NCBI GenBank assembly: GCA_900554585.1
Contig: USHS01000073.1
Span: 1-6,742, forward strand
DNA: 6,742 bases
From: an uncultured Collinsella sp.
Lineage (GTDB): Bacteria; Actinomycetota; Coriobacteriia; Coriobacteriales; Coriobacteriaceae
Reading direction: 5' to 3'
In this document: positions 1-3,412 of the stretch, piece by piece
Layout: every line of letters starts with the position of its first letter
Numbering within the stretch: the first letter of the stretch is position 1
Notes under the pieces: model-generated
Told to the model about the DNA's origin: nothing
Database searches by the model: none
Seen by the model: only the letters and a program-made list of their open reading frames with translations
Translations under genes and position numbers: made by a program

Positions 1-51
1 AGATCTACACCTCTCTATTCGTCGGCAGCGTCAGATGTGTATAAGAGACAG
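1..51 (+). other. Residual Illumina Nextera (Tn5) adapter, not genomic
   Basis: Bases 1-10 (AGATCTACAC) are the end of the i5 flow-cell adapter. Bases 11-18 (CTCTCTAT) match a standard Nextera i5 index (502). Bases 19-32 are TCGTCGGCAGCGTC. Bases 33-51 are the 19-base Tn5 mosaic end AGATGTGTATAAGAGACAG. The four pieces sit in the exact order of a Nextera library molecule, so this is untrimmed adapter joined to genomic DNA. Genomic sequence begins at about base 52 and the left end of the window is an assembly boundary. Confidence 0.97.
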
Positions 52-150
52 ACCGCACGCAGATTGCCATCGCCTACCTGCGAGGGTAATTACCCAGCGA
101 CCGACCGCCCCGGCAGAGTAAAATGGCTGCTACCGCTTTAATGCCATTTC
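52..150. other. Intergenic stretch, no supported gene
   Basis: No promoter or RNA gene is recognisable here. One plus-strand frame is open from the adapter junction to a TAA at 87-89 and would read RTQIAIAYLRG as a C-terminal tail. It could be the last codons of a gene cut off by the contig end, but eleven codons cannot establish that. A small inverted repeat pairs AAATGGC (121-127) with GCCATTT (143-149) around a 15-base loop, and it directly abuts the first 152-bp element. It has no clear T-tract of a terminator. Confidence 0.35.
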
Positions 151-302
151 AAAACTATGCCGGTTTACTACGGTGAATCGCCCACCTTCGACCACGGTAA
201 ATTGCGCGCTTGCAAAACCGCAGGTAGAACGCTTGCAATATTTAGAAAAATGCAGTCATGGTCGGGAATGTCGAATTCTTCGTAGTAAACCGACATAGTT
301 TT
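151..302. repeat. 152-bp inverted-repeat-bounded element, copy 1
   Basis: The left arm (151-172) starts AAAACTATGCCGG and the right arm (281-302) is its reverse complement at 21 of 22 positions. The one exception is C160 against A293, which would be G-U in a minus-strand RNA. Pairing continues imperfectly inward: GAAT 175-178 with ATTC 275-278, and CGACCA near 190 with TGGTCG near 259. The whole unit could fold as a long hairpin around a central asymmetric segment containing GCAGGTAGA (220-228). Left flank GCCATTTC and right flank GTTCGGGCGGCCC are shared with copy 2. No open frame in it has a Shine-Dalgarno. It could be a small palindromic mobile element, a structured RNA, or an invertible segment. 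I do not recognise a named family. Confidence 0.85.
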
Positions 303-410
303 GTTCGGGCGGCCCTGCACGAGCGCCTCCGCAAGCCTCGCGGGACCAAAATGATCCGTTTCCCTCTGTCCACGGGAGATCAGGGGCTGGTAGTGATATG
401 GTGGCATTTC
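303..410. other. Spacer between the two 152-bp elements, weak hairpin
   Basis: This 108-base spacer has no credible gene. It contains a possible bulged hairpin: TGATCCGT (352-359) pairs with ACGG (372-375) and ATCA (379-382), with GAG (376-378) bulged out. Its left edge (GTTCGGGCGGCCC) resembles the sequence after copy 2 (from 563), and its right edge (GGCATTTC) resembles the sequence before copy 1. The repeated unit may therefore be somewhat longer than the 152-bp element, with a period of 260 bp. Confidence 0.4.
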
Positions 411-562
411 AAAACTATGCCGGATTACGGGGCTAAAGTCGGGGCCCTCATCCATACCCGCGTTTTCTGCAAAATGACGGTTCGTCTACCTGCAGTTTTA
501 ATTTCGTGGTTTTCGATATGGTCGGAGGTTCGCAATCCAGCCCCGTAATCCGGCATAGTTTT
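411..562. repeat. 152-bp inverted-repeat-bounded element, copy 2
   Basis: It has exactly the same length as copy 1. The arms 411-434 and 539-562 are perfect reverse complements over 24 bases. Arm offsets 0-12 are identical to copy 1. Offsets 13 and 18-20 differ from copy 1, and each change is matched in the opposite arm, so pairing is kept. The central motif appears as TCTACCTGC (485-493), which is the reverse complement of GCAGGTAGA in copy 1. It sits at the same distance (69 bases) from the right arm end as copy 1's motif does from its left arm end. The core is therefore inverted relative to copy 1, while flanks GGCATTTC (left) and GTTCGCGGCGGCCC (right) are not. The element is non-coding as far as I can see. 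Confidence 0.85.
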
Positions 563-578
563 GTTCGCGGCGGCCCAG

Positions 579-598
579 CCGCGCGTTCTCACGCGCGG
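579..598 (-). other. GC-rich hairpin with GAGA tetraloop (minus-strand RNA)
   Basis: CCGCGCGT (579-586) and ACGCGCGG (591-598) form a perfect 8-bp stem. In an RNA read from the minus strand, the direction of the ech operon, the loop is GAGA, a GNRA-class tetraloop. On the plus strand it would be UCUC, which is less stable, so the minus strand is the likelier functional sense. It lies about 55 bases past the echF stop, just after the hairpin at 601-625. It has no T-tract, so it may act as a 3'-end stabiliser or as part of a two-hairpin termination region. Confidence 0.55.
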
Positions 599-600
599 GG

Positions 601-625
601 CGGGTGGGGCATTTTTGCCCCCCCG
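601..625 (-). terminator. Candidate 3'-end hairpin of the ech operon
   Basis: GGGGCA (606-611) pairs with TGCCCC (616-621). CGGG (601-604) pairs with CCCG (622-625) past a single bulged T, giving a 10-bp stem with a four-base loop. It begins 26 bases after the echF stop codon. The position and stability suit the end of the operon transcript, but no T-tract follows on the minus strand. A classical intrinsic terminator is therefore not proven; Rho-dependent termination with a protective hairpin is an alternative. Confidence 0.45.
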
Positions 626-651
626 GCCCCTATTCCAGCTCTATTCCAACA

Positions 652-993
652 CTACTCCGGTTTGGTTTCTACCGTGGGAGTCTTGTCCGCTGCGACTGGG
701 GTGCGGGCGGTGTCCATAGTCAGACAGTGTTTAGGACAGCTTTCGATGCACTCGCCGCACACCACACAGGCATACGGGTCGATCGACCACGTTCCGCCCT
801 TGCGATCGACTACGAGCGCGCCCGCCGGGCAGCGACGAGCGCACATGCCGCAGCAAATGCACACGTCCATGTCGTTGACGATATGCCCGCGCAGGCGCTC
901 GGGCGCCGCGAGCTTCTCCTGCGGATAGCACACCGTGACCGGCTGCTTGACCATAGAGCCCAAGGCCGTCTTGGCAAATGTCAGCAAACTCAT
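652..993 (-). CDS. echF: Ech hydrogenase subunit EchF, 2x[4Fe-4S] ferredoxin-like
   Basis: The 113-residue protein is related to NuoI/HycF. It has two complete [4Fe-4S] motifs: C45, C48, C51, C55 (CICCGMCARRCP) and C76, C79, C82, C86 (CVVCGECIESCP). By family knowledge it takes electrons from reduced ferredoxin and passes them to the EchC cluster, on the cytoplasmic face of the complex. The N-terminus (about 1-40) is basic and partly hydrophobic, as in NuoI-type subunits that dock on the membrane arm. A Pro/Thr/Lys-rich tail follows residue 94. The ATG start lies 7 bases after the echE stop, with a purine-rich but non-consensus site (GGAAAGGTAGG) upstream. It is the last gene of the operon and is followed by hairpins at 601-625 and 579-598. 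Confidence 0.93.
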   Translation of the reverse strand: MSLLTFAKTALGSMVKQPVTVCYPQEKLAAPERLRGHIVNDMDVCICCGMCARRCPAGALVVDRKGGTWSIDPYACVVCGECIESCPKHCLTMDTARTPVAADKTPTVETKPE

Positions 994-1000
994 GCCGCGC

Positions 1001-2089
1001 CTACCTTTCCGTGCAGCTAATGCAGGGGTCGATGGTCAGGATAATCATGGGCACGTTGGCAAGGAGCACGCCCTGCAACGCATGCGTCAGACCCGCCAGA
1101 TTTTGCGACGTCGGCGTGCGCACGCGAAAACGGTCCAGATTCTTGGTGCCGTTACCGCGCACATAGTAGTACGCCTCGCCGCGCGGCTGCTCAATCACAA
1201 CCTCGCCGCGCGCGCCGTCGGCCGGCGTGAGCTTGGTGCGCCCGCCGATACCGTCGTGCGGGATCTTGCCCACAAGCTCCTTGATGATGTCCATGGCCTG
1301 CGTGACCTCGGCACAACGCACCTGGCAGCGGGCATAGCAGTCGCCGTCGGTAGCAACGATGGGCTCAAATGCTGCCAGGCCTGCATAGGCACCGTCGCCA
1401 AACATGCGCACGTCGTAATCCACGCCCGAGGCGCGACCGAACGGGCCGACCATCGACAGATTCAGCGCGTCCTTCTTGCTGATCACGCCCACGCCATGCA
1501 GGCGCTCGCCGCAGCTATTGTCGTCCAAAAACGTATGCACCAGGGCCTCGTAGTCGGGACGCATGGCATCGAGCGTCTGGACAATACCCGCCAGCTCGGA
1601 GTCCTCAATGTCGTGCTTAAGGCCGCCGATCTCATTGATCGACAGAATCACGCGACCACCGCACGTGCTCTCGAAGATCTTGAGAATCTGCTCGCGCAGC
1701 GTCCACGAACGATAGAACAGCGCCTCGAAGCCAAAGGCATCGGCGAGCAGGCCCAGCCACAGCAGATGCGAGTGGATGCGCGAAAGCTCGTGCAAAATGG
1801 TGCGGATATACTGCGCGCGGCCGGGCACCTCGATGTCGAGCATGCGCTCGCAGGCGCTGGCATAGCCGTAGCTGTGTCCCACGGCGCAGATGCCGCAGAT
1901 ACGCTCGGCGATGTAGCCAAACTGGTGCATGTCGCGCTTTTCGGTGAGCTTCTCGAGTCCGCGGTGCACAAAGCCGATCTGCGGAATTGCCTCGATGACG
2001 CGGTCGTCCTCGATCACCAGGTCCAGATGAAGCGGCTCGGGCAGCACCGGGTGTTGCGGGCCAAACGGAATAACGGAGCGATGTGCCAT
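1001..2089 (-). CDS. echE: Ech hydrogenase large [NiFe] subunit EchE
   Basis: The 362-residue catalytic subunit is homologous to NuoD (49 kDa) of complex I. All four Ni ligands are visible: C65 and C68 in RICGICAVGH near the N-terminus, and C356 and C359 in DPCISC at the extreme C-terminus. This separates it from complex I NuoD, which lacks them. The N-terminus (FGPQHPVLPEPLHLDL, then GFVHRGLEKL) is typical of Ech-type group 4 enzymes. The chain ends at CTER, three residues after C359. There is therefore no cleavable C-terminal extension, as known for EchE and CooH and unlike HycE, so an endopeptidase maturation step should not be needed. The reaction is proton reduction to H2 (reversible). 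The ATG is 5 bases after the echD stop, with AGGAGG (2100-2105) 10 bases upstream. Confidence 0.96.
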   Translation of the reverse strand: MAHRSVIPFGPQHPVLPEPLHLDLVIEDDRVIEAIPQIGFVHRGLEKLTEKRDMHQFGYIAERICGICAVGHSYGYASACERMLDIEVPGRAQYIRTILHELSRIHSHLLWLGLLADAFGFEALFYRSWTLREQILKIFESTCGGRVILSINEIGGLKHDIEDSELAGIVQTLDAMRPDYEALVHTFLDDNSCGERLHGVGVISKKDALNLSMVGPFGRASGVDYDVRMFGDGAYAGLAAFEPIVATDGDCYARCQVRCAEVTQAMDIIKELVGKIPHDGIGGRTKLTPADGARGEVVIEQPRGEAYYYVRGNGTKNLDRFRVRTPTSQNLAGLTHALQGVLLANVPMIILTIDPCISCTER

Positions 2090-2094
2090 GGACC

Positions 2095-2811
2095 TTACGC
2101 CTCCTTTTTCTGCTTGTCGCGGGCGGCCTTGGCAGCAAGCGCCGCGCGGACCTTGGCCGCTTTCTCGGGATCCATGGCGGCGAGCTTTGCCTCCATCTCG
2201 GCAGCCTTAAGTGCGGCCTTGGCAGCAGCTTCATCGTGCTGAGCATCGGAGCCGGTAGCCGCAGCGGGCTGGGCGACGGCAGCGCCCGCAGCATCGCCGG
2301 CGCCTGCGGCGCCCTCCCCCGCAGCAGCAGCGGCAGCGGCCTTCTCGGCCGCAGCCTTGCGCGCCTTGGCCTCTGCGGCGGCACGGACCTTCATGGCCTT
2401 CTCGCGCGCGGCCTTCACCTCGGGCGTGATAACGCTCATGGGCTCGGCCGTTGAGACCTGGTAGAAAAAGCCCTTAAAGTCGATCTGCATGTCGGTGATG
2501 GCAAGCCCAAACAGATCGTGTGCCTCGTTCTCAAACGGGAACACCGCCGAATAGTACGAGCTGATGGACGGAATCTCCTGGTACTGGTCGATGCCCTCGA
2601 CCACCAGGTTCTCGATCGCATAGCTACCATCCTGAGCGATCTGCTCCTGTGCAGCACGAACGTTGATAAACGTATAGACCAGGCGATACGTGCCGTCGTC
2701 GACGTTGCGCTCGGCGTGCATTTGCACAAAGCGCGCGCCGACGCCCTTGAGCGCCTGGACATGCGACAGAAGCTCGTCGATCCCGACGGTGGTATAGATA
2801 GCCTTCTGCAT
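2095..2811 (-). CDS. echD: Ech hydrogenase subunit EchD (NuoC-like) with long Ala/Lys-rich tail
   Basis: The 238-residue protein has a NuoC (30 kDa) domain at about residues 1-125, with the family signature FPFENEAHDLFG at 91-102. It is a structural subunit bridging EchE and the rest of the peripheral arm and carries no cofactor motif. Residues from about 132 to the end form a highly charged, Ala/Lys/Glu-rich extension with an Ala/Gly linker around 158-190. The segment near 195-238 is predicted by eye to be helical. This nearly doubles the protein relative to a bare NuoC domain; its role is unknown. Start and echC stop overlap as TAATG, with AGGAGG (2819-2824) 7 bases before the ATG, indicating translational coupling. 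NuoC and NuoD domains are separate genes, unlike the fused HycE of formate hydrogenlyase. Confidence 0.93.
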   Translation of the reverse strand: MQKAIYTTVGIDELLSHVQALKGVGARFVQMHAERNVDDGTYRLVYTFINVRAAQEQIAQDGSYAIENLVVEGIDQYQEIPSISSYYSAVFPFENEAHDLFGLAITDMQIDFKGFFYQVSTAEPMSVITPEVKAAREKAMKVRAAAEAKARKAAAEKAAAAAAAGEGAAGAGDAAGAAVAQPAAATGSDAQHDEAAAKAALKAAEMEAKLAAMDPEKAAKVRAALAAKAARDKQKKEA

Positions 2812-3398
2812 TACTCAGCCTCCTTTGCAGCGGCGGGCGCGGCGGGCTTCTCGGCAGGCGCGCCACCGGCACCGTCAGCCCCGGCCCCCGCGGCCACAAA
2901 CCCGTCCTCGCCCAACTCAACGCCACCGTCCCAGGTAGCGGCGCCGCCCACGGTGAGCGGGTCGCCGCCGGCGCGCATCACGGCCTCCTTCTGGTCCAGG
3001 ATGCCGCACGCCTCCACGATGGCATCGATCACGGTCTCGGGGCGAATGGCGCACCCGGGCGCGTACACGTCCACGGGAATCGCGCGGTCCACGCCTCCGA
3101 TCACGTTGTAGGCATCGCGGAACACGCCGCCCGAGCACGCGCAAATGCCGCAGGCCACCACGCACTTGGGTTCGAGCATCTGGTTGTAGATCTGGCGCAC
3201 GACGGGCAGGTTCTGGGCATTGACCGACCCCGTCACCAAAAAGATATCCGCATGCTTGGGGTTGCCGGTGTTGACCACGCCAAAGCGCTCCGCATCGAAC
3301 AGCGGCGTGAGCGAGGCCAGCACCTCGATATCGCATCCGTTGCAGCTCGAGCCGTCGTAATGAATAACCCACGGCGAGCGCGACATTTTATGATCCAT
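2811..3398 (-). CDS. echC: Ech hydrogenase small subunit EchC (NuoB-like)
   Basis: The 195-residue subunit carries the proximal [4Fe-4S] cluster that hands electrons to the [NiFe] site in EchE. Ligands inferred from the NuoB family pattern are C19 and C22 (SSCNGC), C86 (in GICACSGG) and C116 (APGCAIRPE). Additional cysteines C79, C83 and C88 crowd the same region and are not needed by the family pattern. The folded domain ends near residue 140. The rest, to residue 195, is a Gly/Ala/Pro/Glu-rich tail, probably disordered. The ATG at 3396-3398 is preferred over Met5 because AGGAGG (3407-3412) is 8 bases upstream of it, the spacing seen in neighbouring genes. The gene ends in a 1-base overlap with echD. 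Confidence 0.95.
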   Translation of the reverse strand: MDHKMSRSPWVIHYDGSSCNGCDIEVLASLTPLFDAERFGVVNTGNPKHADIFLVTGSVNAQNLPVVRQIYNQMLEPKCVVACGICACSGGVFRDAYNVIGGVDRAIPVDVYAPGCAIRPETVIDAIVEACGILDQKEAVMRAGGDPLTVGGAATWDGGVELGEDGFVAAGAGADGAGGAPAEKPAAPAAAKEAE

Positions 3399-3406
3399 GG
3401 ATGCCG

Positions 3407-3412
3407 CCTCCT
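3407..3412 (-). promoter_or_regulatory. Ribosome binding site of echC, overlaps echAB stop
   Basis: AGGAGG on the minus strand shares bases with the TAG stop of the upstream fusion gene (3411-3413) and lies 8 bases before the echC ATG. The spacing selects the first ATG rather than the in-frame Met5 codon. Overlap with the stop suggests re-initiation by ribosomes finishing the fusion gene. Confidence 0.85.

Noticed and set aside
54..89. C-terminal tail of a truncated plus-strand gene (RTQIAIAYLRG then TAA)
   Set aside because: Only eleven genomic codons are visible before the adapter junction. That is too short to identify or to distinguish from chance.
151..562. CRISPR array
   Set aside because: There are only two units, with inverted rather than direct repeats and a 260-bp period. 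No repeat-spacer pattern is present.
168..928. Several short frames of 95-140 codons through the repeat region
   Set aside because: Each passes through the inverted-repeat arms, lacks a Shine-Dalgarno, and either overlaps the others or, for the last, runs antisense into echF. Their shared peptide is explained by the repeats.
935..2242. Plus-strand open frame of 435 codons opposite echE and echD
   Set aside because: It is antisense to well-supported hydrogenase genes and arises from the GC-biased third codon positions. Its product is low-complexity (His/Ala/Arg-rich), with no recognisable family.
1001..2811. Formate hydrogenlyase (hyc/hyf) large subunit
   Set aside because: HycE-type proteins fuse the NuoC and NuoD domains and have a cleavable C-terminus. 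Here the two are separate genes and EchE ends right after the last Ni ligand.
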